This document shows, in pieces, positions 1 to 11,888 of a stretch of 64,000 nt of DNA. The stretch covers positions 120,835 to 184,834 of the forward strand of contig NW_006763306.1 in the NCBI RefSeq assembly GCF_000218685.1, read 5' to 3'. A program made the position numbers and the translations under genes. Every line of letters begins with the position of its first letter. Positions within the stretch are counted from its first letter, which is position 1. This stretch comes from Serpula lacrymans var. lacrymans S7.9 (lineage: Eukaryota; Basidiomycota; Agaricomycetes; Boletales; Serpulaceae). Below the pieces are notes generated by a model. That model searched no databases. It saw nothing but the letters and a program-made list of their open reading frames with translations, and had not been told where the DNA came from.

Positions 1-965
1 AATGGTCCCAACATACTTGCGCAGGACCAGCGCTGCTTGCAGTGCCTCATTCCATGTTGGTCCGGGTGCGGATATGTTGTTGTCATCACCATTGTTGTCA
101 TTTCTGGTCTCCCTCAAGGTTTTTGCGCCCATCACAGACTTGCAAATTTCTTTGTCTGTTGCATCAAGAATGTTGTGTGACTCAAATGCCAGATTAAGGA
201 GTTCTGCAATGGCCATACAATTGGAACACTGAAGGGCCCAGGTTGCCTCGAGTTTATCCAAGGCGTTTTCAACAAGTGTCTCAAAATGTGTGATAGGGTT
301 GATTACAATATCTGGTGCATGGACAAGGGACAAGATTGGAACAGTGGGTTGCGCATGAGATAATGGCAAGTCAGGTAGAATACCAGCCTTTGTCCAGCAA
401 TTTCAGATGGTAGTTGTGTCCACCCTATTTCATGCATCTTGAGTAAGTTGCATAGCTTTGAGTTGGTCAATGTTATAAATTTTGGAGGGCGCAATATTAG
501 TGTTGTAGTGATCAATTACGCGACTAATAAACTGGGCACGGTAATAGGCCTTGAAGCATTGAATTATGCCTTGGTCATTGGGCTGTATGTGTACAGTGAG
601 ATTTGGTTTGAAGTTTTCAACTTTGATGTTCATGAGGGAATTAGGCACAATGTGCCCCGGAAAATTATCCTGTAAAAGAAGAATATTTCTCCTCTCATCT
701 CGCAACTTCCAATCCCAATCCAACAACCATTCCTGATAAAGTATGGCTGTCATCCACACCTTAGTGTTGTTTTGATAGTTAAACCCAAGCTGTTCATCAG
801 TCTTGTTCCCAAACAGATGAGGCTTGTATGCTTTTCCGATGATTAGCAGAGGCAATTTTGTTGAGCCATCTGCATTTGCTACAAACAAATAGGTCAGCCA
901 TTTTTTCTGTCCTTTAACGCTCTACTGCTGCTTGTTCAAAAGTCCATGGTCTGGAGGCAACTATC
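1..965 (-). pseudogene. Pogo/Tigger-type DDE transposase relic, cut by the window edge
   Basis: Reading leftward from about 950, the translation fits the DDE_1 (pogo/Tigger, CENP-B-related) transposase core. It shows PPDHGLLNKQQ, ANADGSTKLPLLIIGKA, the second catalytic Asp in LLQDNFPGH and the third in HIQPNDQGIIQCFKAYYR, followed by a C-terminal helical tail that runs off the left edge. The segment with the first catalytic Asp is not recognisable, so the element is truncated near 965, close to the copia fragment. The frame is broken by a TAG at 922-924 and by two TGA codons just left of 440 where the family has Trp and Arg. Only 430-888 stays open. It is a dead DNA transposon; no terminal inverted repeats are visible in the window. 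Confidence 0.8.
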
Positions 966-1125
966 CCTCCTCCTCAAAACCCACACCCATACATCCTTGG
1001 GTTTGACTTTGAAGGATCATTGTACATACTACCCCACAAACAACCAGAGCACCCACTGTTCTAGGAGGCAAAGCCCATAAACAAATTCCGTGGAATCTGG
1101 GAGGATTGTTTGTTAATTTGTTTTT

Positions 1126-2690
1126 GTGTGTGGTTTTCTAACAACAGTTCTCACCAGTCCATACACAGACCTTCCAAGGACACTAAAGGAAGCCTTATCA
1201 CGTCCGGATGGAGAATTATGGAAGTCTGCCTTGGAGGAGGAACTCCTAAGTCTCAATACCAATGCAGTATATGATACTGTCCCACTTCCAATGGGAGTGA
1301 AACCTATCACATCAAAATCTGTGTTCCGGATCAAGTTTGATCAAATCAGAAACATTGAGAGATACAAACTCTGGATTGTCGCACAAGGTTTTATTCAAAG
1401 GGAGGGGATTAATTACCAGGAAGTTTTTGCTCCAGTTGCAAACTTAGAGTCAATCCAAATTATTCTAGCCCTGGCAGCAAAGTACGACCTGGACCTCGAT
1501 CAAATGGATGTATCCACAGCTTATCTCAATGGAAAACTTGAAGAAGAACTGTACATGCTTCCTCCAGGGGGTGTTCCCATTCAACCTGGATACTGCTGGA
1601 GGTTGAAGAAATCCATCTACGGGTTAAAACAAGCTGGTTGTATATGGAATAAAACCTTTGATTGCAAGCTCCAGGAGCTCAGTTTCACAAGACTAAATGC
1701 AGAAAAATGTCTCTATGTATTCTGGGACAACAAACAAATATGCTTTGTTGTTGTCTATGTAGATGACCTTCTCCTAGGAGCTTCATCCCGAACATTCATG
1801 GATATCACAAAAGCCAAACTTGAATCCATATTCAAAATATGGGACCTTGGAGAAGCAAAATACATTCTCGGAATAGAAATCCAATGTGATTGTTCAAACA
1901 AAACAATATCCCTATTGCAATGCCAATACATTGACACAGTCCTGGAGCATACTGGAATGAAGAACTGCAAACCAGTATGGACACCAATGGCCCATGGATC
2001 AAAACTCCTTGCAAACGCTCCAGGGGAAGATATCGTGCAACACAAGATGCATATTGAAGGGTGTCAAGTGTCATACCTCTCAATTGTAGGCTCCCTCATG
2101 TATGCCATGCTTGGAACCCGCCCAGACATTGCCTACATTGTTGGAATACTAAGCAGACATAGCTCAGGTCCAAGGAGCCATCACTGTGAAGCTGCAAAAT
2201 GTATCCTCCAATATCTGAAAGCAACCAGGGACATAGAACTATGTTATGATGGCACAGATGTCTCCATGGACATGGATTTCTATGGATATTCAGATGCAGA
2301 TTGGTCTGGAGACCCAGATACATCTCAATCAACATCTGGCTTTGTTTTTATTACTATCCGAGGAGCAATCTCCTGGACAAGCAAAAAACAAAGCATGGTA
2401 GCTTTATCCTCCACGGAGTCAGAATATATTGGGATGAGCAATGCTGGACAACACCTTGCATGGCTTTGGATATTTTTTGAAGAAATTGGACATGCTCAAG
2501 ATGGACCTACAATATTGCACTGTGACAATTAAGCAGCTATAATTCTTACATGAGATCTGCAGTTCTGTGCTTGCGCAAAACATATTCAATGGAAATATCA
2601 TTTTATCCAAGATGACTTAGTATCAAAGGGAGAGGCAGTAATCAGATATGTTCCTACAGGAGAATTCTCTAAAGCTATGGGACTATGGTT
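1126..2690 (+). pseudogene. Ty1/copia retrotransposon polyprotein relic (reverse transcriptase and RNase H)
   Basis: A 468-codon open stretch (1126-2532) encodes the copia-type reverse transcriptase: an entry segment with KEALSRPDGELW, then ERYKLWIVAQGF, DVSTAYLNGKLEEELYM, KKSIYGLKQAGCIW, and the catalytic YVDD box (VVVYVDDLLLG, about 1750-1782). RNase H follows with GTRPDIAY, YSDADWSGD and STESEY. The frame stops at CDN-TAA (2530-2532), where the family has CDNQAAI. Homology continues past this stop and a later TGA to about 2690 (KGEAVIRYVPTGEFS). Gag, protease and integrase are absent on the left, so the element is 5'-truncated. There is no real start codon; the open stretch begins with GTG after an upstream TAA. 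It is not active. Confidence 0.92.
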
Positions 2691-2699
2691 GCACTCAAG

Positions 2700-2990
2700 T
2701 GGGAGTGACAAAACCGGATAAACCCGGTCTCTGCTAAAGCAGCCATTGTTCTCTATAGAGCATAGCCACCACTCCATGGAGTCACCATTGTTCTCCTATG
2801 AGCACAATTGTACTCCTAGGAGTCATTATACTGTAGCGAGTAGCACCTCTGACTATAAGTAGTAGGGGGTTTAGTATAGGAATACCTCAGTCGTTTCTAT
2901 AGCCTCTCAGACAGCGGCTGAGTTTCACTTAGATTTATTAGGTAGCCTCTCTCAGGCTGTTTATGAGGACTCGGAACAATAGTTGTCACA
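2700..2990 (+). repeat. Probable 3' LTR of the copia relic
   Basis: About 10 bp after the last copia homology a block begins TGGGAGTGAC and ends AGTTGTCACA, so it has TG...CA ends. Inside are short direct repeats around 'ccatggagtcaccattgttctcc' style phrases (gagcatagcc, gagcacaatt) and an AGTAGTAGGGGG/TATAGG stretch. No matching 5' LTR is in the window, because the element is truncated, so the ends are inferred from position and terminal dinucleotides only. Confidence 0.45.
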
Positions 2991-3190
2991 GTAATTGGTA
3001 TTTTGTAGATGAACACCACTTGAGGGACTCAGTTGATTTCATTCCCACAGTTTGTTTTTCCATTTTTATTGCTGGTGGTAAAAATCACTTGGGCCTTCTA
3101 TGCAAAATTCAAATCACCCACAAGCAGTTGAATATCACTCATAAGCAGTTGATTCGGAAACCACCGTACATTCACCATGCACCAATATTC

Positions 3191-3578
3191 TGTTACGATA
3201 ACACAATTTCCGGACATCTCCTTTCCCTTTTATTCTCCGCTTTAAACTTTATACTTTAAGTGCCACGCGGCATTTCCCTTTCTCGCGCCGCGTTGCCTTT
3301 CTTTTACTTTTAGACTTAACTCTCTCACGCAGTGGAGCTGGCCATACGGGCTAGACCCTATGACATCATCAGCCACTGCCTTCATCAACTGTATAGTACA
3401 CATGTACAAACAAACCTGTAGTAGTATATATACCCCAATAGATGCAGGAGACTCCTCAGCGAGTCCTCCTGTTGTATACCAACAAACTCTCTGCAGTTTA
3501 AGGGGTAACCACTCCCTCAACATCTTCTTTATAGTGTGTTCTTGTGTGCGCCAGAGTAACTAACTCTGGGTTGTTACA
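3191..3578. repeat. Solo LTR (388 bp) with 5-bp target-site duplication
   Basis: The block starts TGTTACGATAACA and ends GGGTTGTTACA, giving TGT...ACA ends. It is flanked on both sides by the same five bases, TATTC (3186-3190 and 3579-3583), the size of duplication made by LTR-retrotransposon integrases. Inside is a TATATATA box (3425-3432), followed by an imperfect hairpin (3445-3471, CAGGAGACTC / GAGTCCTCCTG). This resembles an LTR promoter and R region. No internal coding region is present, so an element inserted here and recombined out between its LTRs. A Ty3/gypsy origin is likely but not shown. Confidence 0.8.
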
Positions 3579-3583
3579 TATTC

Positions 3584-4958
3584 ACCTGAAACACAGTTGA
3601 TAGTCATTTCTCACCTCATTTTCCAGTGATAATCACTTTCTTTGGGGTTCATAGTGACTGGAGCCCAAGTGACTGGCAAACCCTCAAAGGCTCTTGCTTT
3701 ACCGACTTGTGAGTTATTCAGCTTGAAAAGATGAATGCAACAGATGAGCATGATAATGGGGTTATAAACTGAAATGCTCAGTCTGTGGATAATAGACTGA
3801 GGTGTAAGGACATGTACAGATCGGAAAGCAAGTTTGTACAAGAGCTAGGATCATACCATGGCCCTCCGGGGCAGACCTGGACCCAGCATCTCACATTGTA
3901 CAGTGCATTACTGAAGATACATTGTTTCATTATCACTGGTACATTAACACTAGTGAAATCATTTATTAAGCTTAGTAAAGATAGTTGCTTCTCAGTGGAC
4001 AGGGGACGGGTCATCGCCTGCCCTGCAGTTATATTCAACGTTCCAGGGAACGGAAGAATGCAAAGGAAATAGTGAATGGTGGAGAAAGACTCGGACACAG
4101 AATAAAGTGGAGCGCCAAAAAAGAGGCCCACGATATCTCAACAGCCGGTCATGTGGTTCTATCCAAAAAGGGTATAAAAGCTCCTGGAAGGAAAGAAACT
4201 TCGATTGCGAAATGGAAACCTGGATCCCACGGGTCCAGGAATATCTGTAGTGCGTGTTTCTATCTACTCCACATAAGAGATCCTTCAGGATCTCCATAAG
4301 GGCGTCAATAATAGTCCTCCAAAGGAACATTGAGGAGCATTATAACATATTTACTCCTCAGAGCTTGCGTTACACTCGGAGAATGTACTGTTGACACCTA
4401 CCTACAATTTACACAGGTGACCAGGTGACTGGAAGGTCGTTGTGGCCATGCTACCCGATCGGTATCGCAAGCGCTACATAACTGACGGACATCCGGTATC
4501 AAAGCGTATATAACTCACATACAAACACCGCCATAAGAGACGCATCTCGATATTGGGATCAGCAATGAACAGTCGTAGGTATCTCGGGATCGTCGAACTG
4601 GACAGGGTTTGACATAAAGGCTGAAGGCAGTGTCAGCGCTGTCTTTTTGGCGTCCCGTGCCACCCGAAAACATTCGCTTGACATATGAATGTATTGGGAT
4701 GAAGCTTCAACTCGGTCAAACTGGACTACATTACGCCAATAATCTGACTATTTGCCACAGCCAACATGCTCTATGAGAAATAAACCTGAATGCCCCGGAA
4801 ACACTGTTGTTCTTAGAAGTATAAAGCCAAGGTAAAATTTGGGTGGTGGGTTATATACATTTTACTCTTCCAACTATTTCCTTCGACACTTCTATTCCTA
4901 GTTCTTGCTTTCAATCACGCGACTAACTCACACGTCTTTTATATTCTTTACCGCGCAG
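3584..4958. other. Gene-free stretch with small hairpins; upstream region of the esterase
   Basis: No coding frame here matches a family I know. A GGTATAAAAG box lies near 4169-4178. Short inverted repeats follow: CCTGGA/TCCAGG near 4218-4238, GAGATCC-ttca-GGATCTC at 4278-4295, and TGAGGAG/CTCCTCA near 4330-4360. Together they look like another worn repeat or LTR fragment, without definable ends. The last 150 bp hold possible TATA elements for the downstream esterase (AGTATAAAGCC near 4819, TTATATACAT at 4851-4860). Confidence 0.35.
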
Positions 4959-7383
4959 ATGGTGTTTCGGGGCGTCTTATCTGCTGCCATCCTTTGTGGG
5001 ATGGTCGCAGCTACTCCTCTGTCGCAAAAATCTCCACCTTCCGTGAAGTTGGATGCTGCCACCTTCACTGGCACCACTAACGGAAGTGTCTCGGCGTTCT
5101 TGGGTATACCTTACGTGCAACCTCCGTGAGTACCTCCATTTTCTCGCCAACTTCACGGTCTAAATAGTGTATAGTGTTGGCGATCTCCGCTTCCATCTCC
5201 CTCAAGCCATCCTACCCTACAACGGTACTTATAACGCTTCAGCCTACGGGCCCAGCTGTCCACAACAGACCTTCAAAGTCCCTGGGAATTTGACTGCCGA
5301 AACGGAGGCTATTCTCGCCTCTCTAGTTGCAGACGGAAGCCCTCAAAGCGAGGATTGTGTGTTCATTTATACCGAGACTGATGGCATTCAAAGTTGATGT
5401 ATTTCTTTTACAGGTCTTACGATCAATATTTTCACACCAGCTGGCGCCACTTCAAACTCAAATTTGCCTGTAGCTGTAGTGCGTATTAAACGCTTAGCAG
5501 CTTCAGTATCGTGTTACTAATGTTGTGCCCAATATCTAGTACTTCTTTGGAGGTAAGGGATGATACCAGCTATTTTAGGCAGCCAATTAAAAAGTTGCCT
5601 CCTCAGGTGGTTTCGCGGTCGGCGCTGCATCCAGGTTGGCTTTTCATACACTCACTCTGATTACCACTTTGAACTTATGGTACTTTCAGATATCCTGGAG
5701 ACGTCATTATCAACAGGTCCCTTGAACTGAATGAGCCTGTTATCTATGTTAGCTTAAACTATCGGTGAGTCTCACAGACCGTGGCAGCAGCCTTTAGCAC
5801 TTCTCTTACTATGAACTGTAGGATCAACGGTAAGTATTATATCGCATGTATCAGAGAGTCGCGATACAATCAAAATATTTAGGCTTTGGATTTCTGGCTG
5901 GGCAAGAAGTCATGGATGCAGGCGTAGCAAATCTCGGTCTTCATGATCGTAAGTAATCTTTTACACCCTTTTTTCTTGCCATAATTGTTCATCGGCTTGT
6001 TTAGAACGTCAGGCCTTGAGATGGGTACAGAAATACATCGGCTCATTCGGTGGTGACCCCAGTAAAGTCACAATGTGAGCTTCTCGTTTCCCTCGCTGCT
6101 GAAAGCCAATTCTAAGACGGTGTTTATATTTAGCTGGGGCGAAAGCGCAGGTTCTACTTCTATCGCATACCATATGATCACAAATGGAGGTGACAACGAA
6201 GGACTATTCCGTGCTGCCTTCATGCAATCTGGCTCTCAGCTTCCTGTCAGCGGCATGAAGGGTGGCCAGCCATACTATGACATGGTGGTAAAGGCTGCAG
6301 GATGTTCGAATTCGTCCGACACTCTGCAGTGCCTCCGAGAGGCACCTTTCGATACTCTGAAGAGCGCGATTAATAATGTTCCTACCTTTTATGACTATCA
6401 GGTATGTTGCTGCTTGTGGACGCCACTGGATTGTATAATTGACATGGCTATCTGCGTTAGTCTCTCGTCTTGGCTTGGATGCCTCGCCCTGACGGCGTTT
6501 TCCTTGTCGACAATCCTCAAACTCTTATCCAACAGGGAATTGTGGCGAACGTACCATTTGTCAATGGTATGAGCATCGGTTCAGTATGTATCATTTCTAT
6601 ATTGTCTCACAAAATCGAATTGCAGGAGACTGTGACGATGAGGCCACACCGTTTTCTTACTCCACACTCAACATCACGTAGGCTACAGATTCTTTTATGT
6701 GTGCATGGCAGGTAGCTGATTTCACTCTCACAGGACTGAGCAGGAGCTTCGAGACTATGTTACGACTTACTGGTCCCCTCATGCGTCTAACTCGACGTTG
6801 GACAAACTAATGGAACTGTACCCTGTCACTCCTGCGGATGGCTCCCCTTTCAATACTGGAAATAACAACACAGTGACGCCGCAGTTCAAGCGTATAGCCG
6901 CCTTCCTTGGTGATATCAATTTCCAAGGCCCTCGCCGATTACTCCTGCAGGCACGTTCTGGTCACCAAAAGATCTGGTCCTTCGGTGAGTCTTGACATGA
7001 TATGATCACTACACGCAATTTTGGTGGCTAACTGTTGATATACAGTCAACAAACGATTGAAAGATCTTCCCGGGCTTGGTGCTGTAAGAGGATGCTCTAA
7101 CCTTCCCTGAGACTCCAAACTGACAAACTCAATGTAGTTTCATGGTTCAGATATAAACATGGTCTATGGTCCTGCCGATATGACCGACTACTTAGTCCGT
7201 TTTGTGGCGAACCTTGATCCTAGTGGAAACACTGGCATTAACTGGCCGGAGTACAAGACCGAGACCCCCAACCTGTTGACGTTCCTGGATGGCTCAATTC
7301 CGGCCAACATTACACAAGACACGTACAGAAAGGAGGGTATCGAGTTTGTGACACAGATGATGTTGGATGATCCCTGGCAGTAA
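4959..7383 (+). CDS. Secreted type-B carboxylesterase/lipase
   Basis: This is an alpha/beta-hydrolase of the carboxylesterase type-B / Candida rugosa lipase family, which hydrolyses ester bonds of lipids or other carboxylic esters outside the cell. The ATG at 4959 is followed by a hydrophobic leader ending near VAATP, a likely signal peptide. Conserved parts appear in order: GIPYVQPPVGDLRF, SEDCLTINIF (the Cys codon is split by a canonical GT-AG intron, exon ending at 5356), oxyanion loop FFGGGFAVGAAS, nucleophile elbow WGESAGS (catalytic Ser), GDCDDEAT (catalytic Glu), and FHGSDI (catalytic His). It ends DDPWQ-TAA at 7381-7383. The gene has about a dozen short introns; exon 1 is 4959-5125 and exon 2 starts at 5175. 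All triad residues are present, so it looks functional. A damaged copy lies at 9754-11888. Confidence 0.93.
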
Positions 7384-7786
7384 TATCCAATTGCTCGTCG
7401 ATATAACCCGTTCCACGGGCTACTACCACTAGTACTGGTGTTTGTGTTTCTTTGATATGATCTCTTTGTTATCCTGTAGGCACATTCGTTTTGGAACCCT
7501 GTGTATTACTTTAAATCGTAGTTAATATATCTCATTGAGATATCCACAGCTTCACCAGTGAGGTATTTCACGATGATCTAGGAGTTTCAGCGTTTGAAGT
7601 CAAGGCCCACTGAAACGCTAGAGCACGGACCGATTAATCCGCATTGGGCGTGTTGACGGCGAAATGTTACTATACAGTAAATCTTCTCGGGCCAAACATG
7701 TTGAGCGTGTTCGAGTTTAACGCTAGGGAATAAGGCCTCAGTGTCAAATAGAACAAATCCCAGCTGGTGCATGTGCTCACTTTTCA

Positions 7787-9129
7787 ATGCTTTCTCGTCG
7801 TCGCCAGCGTCAAGCCGAGGAGAAAGCCGAGGAAGTTGCACGACTTGAGCGCAGTACACTCTTACTCTTTGGGCCTCGAGGACATCCTGGTCGTCAAAAT
7901 GCAAGCGAATTGTGGTGGTGTAAGCATTATCAGTGGTTGAAGGATAGTGGGTATTTGCTCCGCCGTCGCTATGCTCCAGACTGGGTCCCTTCATGGCAAA
8001 CCTCCAATACATCATGGGTTTGGAGTGTGAAGACAGACAAGGTCCCCTCGTATGTAGACGTGATTTCATGCGTTGTTTTAGTTGACAATGGGATCCGACG
8101 GGGCATTTGTAACCTTGAAGCTGTTCAAGAAATCACGACTTCCCTACGAGATTGAAATAGGCCAGTTATTTTCGACAGAACCACTCTCATCCGACCCAGC
8201 CAACCACTGTGTACTAATTTATGATGTGCTCGTTGTACCAGATGAAGAGGATCGCGCTATTATTGTCATGCCCTTATTGCGCTTTTTCGACGACCCGCCC
8301 TTCGACACTTTCGGTGAAGTGATCCACTTTCTTCGCCAAATTTTTGCAGTATGTGCATCAACCACTCATTAGAAGAAGAAGTCTCCAACCACTTTCTTCC
8401 ACCAGGGTTTGCGATTCATGCACAAACAACACATCGCCCATCGGTGTGTGTACTGTTGCTCTTGTATCATTCTGATCCATTCATTGCTAAATGTTATACA
8501 GTGACTGCATGTATCTGAACATCATGATGGATGCGACACCTCTATTCAGTGACCCGTATCACCCTCAAGATCTTGAAATGAAACGTGATTACACAGAGCG
8601 GGCAAGACATTTCACTCGTACCCAGCGTCCGCCAAAATATCTATTTGTCGATTTTGGTATATCACGCCGCTATGGTCCTAATGATATAGCTCCTCTGGAA
8701 GATCCAATATGGGGAGGCGATAAAACAGTTCCCGAATTCCAGCAATCGAACGAGCCCCGCAATCCATTCCCAACAGACGTATACTATCTGGGAAATATGA
8801 TCAGGAACTCATTTTTGGTGGTGTGTCACTTTTGGTGTTTCTCAAGGAACTGATTACGCAATACTTTTATCAAGGCCAAAGCAGGTTTTGAATTCGTGGA
8901 ACCGCTGGTGAAAGACATGGTACAGGATGACCCAGAAAAGCGGCCCAACATGGATGAAGTCATTCTACGGTTTGAGGAGATCATCAAGCAACTAAGCAGC
9001 TGGAAATTGCGATCACGCGTCATTAATGAGCAGGACGACAATATCCTTGGTTTTTATCGTTGTGTCACTCATTGGGCTCGCCGCTTCAGCTTTGTTATCA
9101 GGAGGGTGTCCGCTATACCAACACCGTGA
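7787..9129 (+). CDS. Protein-kinase-like protein of the Agaricomycete HRD-C family
   Basis: The start at 7787 gives a basic, Glu-rich N terminus (MLSRRRQRQAEEKAEE). The kinase-like domain follows: invariant-Lys region AFVTLK, VMPLLRFFDDPPFDTFGEV hinge, AHRDCMYLNIMMD catalytic loop (HRD present), VDFGISRRY (DFG present), and the C-lobe end DPEKRPNMDEVILRFEEI. These are expanded, mostly uncharacterised kinase-like proteins of mushroom fungi; substrate unknown. Introns interrupt at about 8350-8405, 8443-8502 and 8820-8880. One junction, near 8030-8087, is uncertain. A canonical intron GTGAAG...TTTTAG of 55 nt keeps frame, but residual homology inside it (VVLVD) could instead mean a 1-nt frameshift. 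Its 5' end lies just past the 3' flank of the first esterase. Confidence 0.75.
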
Positions 9130-9753
9130 AACTGTCGTACCTGCTACACTTACTTCTGGATCTATCTGAAGAACTAGTTGGTGTGTTGGGCATTCTACGT
9201 GCAGTCCATATGTCCAGTGCCTTTAAGACTGAAGTTACGTGCAGCTAGAATGTAATATATCATCGCCCGCTGGGCAGCCCTGGACCGGCTTACCAGGAAA
9301 GACCAAAGCAAATACTCGTGGAATGTCCAGGGTCACAATGCAGACAAGCTAGGGTGCACAAACTTCATATTGGACAGAGCAAAAGTCAACGATGAGACTC
9401 GAGCGATATTCCCATTGTGGCAAACTAGAAATCTGGCAGAAGGCACGGGGAGGATTGGGTTGCCAGTGGTAACGCCGACAAGTACAAAGTGCTATTCGAA
9501 GTTTGGAAGCGCCTAAGCCGAAAATTAGGTTCGTCACGATCCACCCCCTACGAAACTAACTTAGGCTGAATTCCTACAATACTGAATCTGATTCACCATA
9601 GTTGCCATGAGAAGTCAACTTATAAGGCCTGCATCGTGGCCCACAAGGACTACTAGTCGTAAAGGTATAAAGAGGATGATAGGTCGACCTTTGCTCATCC
9701 ACCATCCTTTAATACCTTTTACCCTTAATCTCGCGTTCAAGCTATCACCAAAA
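9130..9753. promoter_or_regulatory. Intergenic region and probable TATA box of the esterase copy
   Basis: No coding frame is supported here. A GGTATAAAGAGG element at about 9664-9675 sits roughly 80 bp upstream of the ATG at 9754, a reasonable place for a fungal TATA box. The rest shows no recognisable signal. Confidence 0.35.
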
Positions 9754-11888
9754 ATGGAGTGGTGGAAGATTCTGTCTGCAGCGGTTGCAGATAAAATATT
9801 TCACGTACTACTTTATGTGATAGCTGCAACTACTCTATCTCCACCTTCCGTGAAGTTGGATCATGCTATCTTCACTGGCACCACTAACAGAAGTGTTTCA
9901 GCATTCTTGGGTATACCTTACGCGCAACCTCCATGAGCACCTTGATCTATTCGTCAACCCCATAGTCTAAATAATGATAATTAGTGTTGGCAAGCTCTGT
10001 TTTCACCTCCCTCAAGCCGTCCCACCGTACAAAGGCACTTCCGATGCTTCGGTCTACGGGTTAATCTGTCCACAACAGACCACCAGAATCCCTTTTGGGA
10101 ACTGGACTGCCGAAACTGAAGCTATTCTTGCATCTGTACTTCTAAATACCAGTCCACAGAGCGAGGATTGTGTGGCCTTTTATACTAATAGTGTTCAAAG
10201 CTTAATATGTTTGTTGTACAGGTCTTAAAATAAATGTTTACAAGCCAGCCAATGCCACCCCAAGCTCAAAGCTACCTGTAGTCGTGGTACGTATTGCGCG
10301 CCTGACGGATTCAATTGTGTTGTCCGATATCTAGTGGATCCACGGAGGTAAGGGACGACAGCAACTATTGCTTGATTGATCAAATACTCATATCCCCAGG
10401 TGCTTTCGCGGTCGGCGCCGCCTTCCAGTCAGTTTTTCACACTCCACTCTTCATCTTGCCTTTAACTTACGGTACCTTCAGATATCCGGGAGATGCTGTC
10501 GTCAACAGGTCCCTGGCACTCAACGAGCCTGTTATTTATGTTGGCTTCAACTATCGGTGAGCCTTTCATATAGTGGCAGCAAGCTTAAACACTTATCTTA
10601 CTGTGCACTTTCCGCAGCTTGAACGGTAAGCGATGTATCGATTATATAATACGAACGCGATACGATCGAGCTATTTAGGCTTTGGTTTTTTGGGTGGGCA
10701 AGAAGTTATGGATGCAAGAGTAGGAAATCTCGGTCTTCAAGACCGTAAGTGCATTTTTTACCCGCCCCTTTCCTTCAAATGGTTGTTTATTGGCCTCCTT
10801 AGAACGTCAGGCCTTGAGATGGGTGCAGAAGTACATCGGCTCATTCGGTGGTGACCCCCAGTAAAGTCACAATGTGAGCTTCTTGTTTCCCTCCGTCAAT
10901 AATTGAACCATTGCTAAGGAGGTGTTCATATTTAGCTGGGGCGAAAGCGCAGGTTCTACTTCTATTGCATACCACATGATCACAAATGGAGGTGATAACG
11001 AAGGTTTATTCTGCGCTGCCTTTATGCAATCTGGCTCTCAACTTCCCGTCAGTAGCTTGAAGGGTGGCCATCCATACTACGACGCTTTAGTCAGGGATAC
11101 GGGTTGCTCGAATTCGTCTGACACTCTGCAATGCCTCCGAGAAGCACCTTACGATATTCTCAAGAGCGCGATTGATAAGGTTCCTACCTTTTATGATTAT
11201 CAGGTATGGTGTTGCTTGTGGACACCACTGGATTGTGGAGCTGATATGGTGATCTGCGTTAGTCTCTCGTCTTGGCTTGGATGCCTCGCCCTGATGGCGT
11301 TTTCCTTGTAGACAACCCTCAAACTCTGGTCAAAGAAGGTTCCGTGGCGAGTGTACCTTTTGTTAATGGTACGATCAACGACTCAATATGTATATCGTCT
11401 GACAAAATCGAATTACAGGAAACTGTGACGATGAAGCCACTCCTTTCTCCTATTCCACGCTCAACATCACGTAGGCTGCAGAGTTTTCTATGTGTGCATG
11501 ACAGGTAGCTGATTTCACTCTCACAGGACTGAGCAGGAGCTTCGAGACTATGTTACGACTTACTGGTCACGTCATGCGTCTAACTCGACATTGGACAAAT
11601 TTATGGAACTGTACCCTGTCACCTCCGCAGACGGCTCTCCTTTTGATACTGGATATAACAACGCCGTGACACCCCAGTTCAAGCGTATAGCCGCCTTCCT
11701 TGGTGATATCAATTTTCAAGGACCTCGCCGATTCCTCTTGCAAGCACGCTCAGGTCACCAGAAGATCTGGTCTTTCCGTGAGTCGGGTTAGGTGCTGTAA
11801 GTGATGTTCCAGCACTACGCAAGACACGTACAGAAAGGAGGGTATCGAGTTTGTGACGCAGATGATGTTGGATGATCCCTTGCCATGA
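9754..11888 (+). pseudogene. Decayed tandem paralog of the type-B carboxylesterase
   Basis: It is collinear with the gene at 4959-7383, with introns in the same places. The leader, GIPYAQPP, SEDC, an HGGAFAVG oxyanion loop, WGESAGS and CDDEAT are all recognisable. Three lesions are visible. First, the donor of intron 1 (GTGAGT in the sister gene, at 5126) is ATGAGC at 9933, which also creates an in-frame TGA at 9934-9936. Second, a run of five C (10855-10859) replaces four C in the sister copy (6057-6060), shifting the frame to a TAA just before the catalytic Ser exon. Third, a deletion around 11780-11825 removes the exon with the catalytic His and most of the C terminus. The 3' end resumes at the TYRKEGIEFV-like sequence and stops at 11886-11888. 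It cannot make an active esterase. Confidence 0.85.

Noticed and set aside
5350..5415. Apparent frame break after SEDC in both esterase copies
   Set aside because: It disappears when the donor is placed at GAT-T|GTGTG, so the Cys codon is split and the exon join reads SEDCLTIN in the intact copy and SEDCLKIN in the duplicate. It is a normal intron.
7587..8069. 160-codon minus-strand open frame
   Set aside because: It overlaps the first exon of the kinase-like gene in antisense and shows no family motif; it is a shadow.
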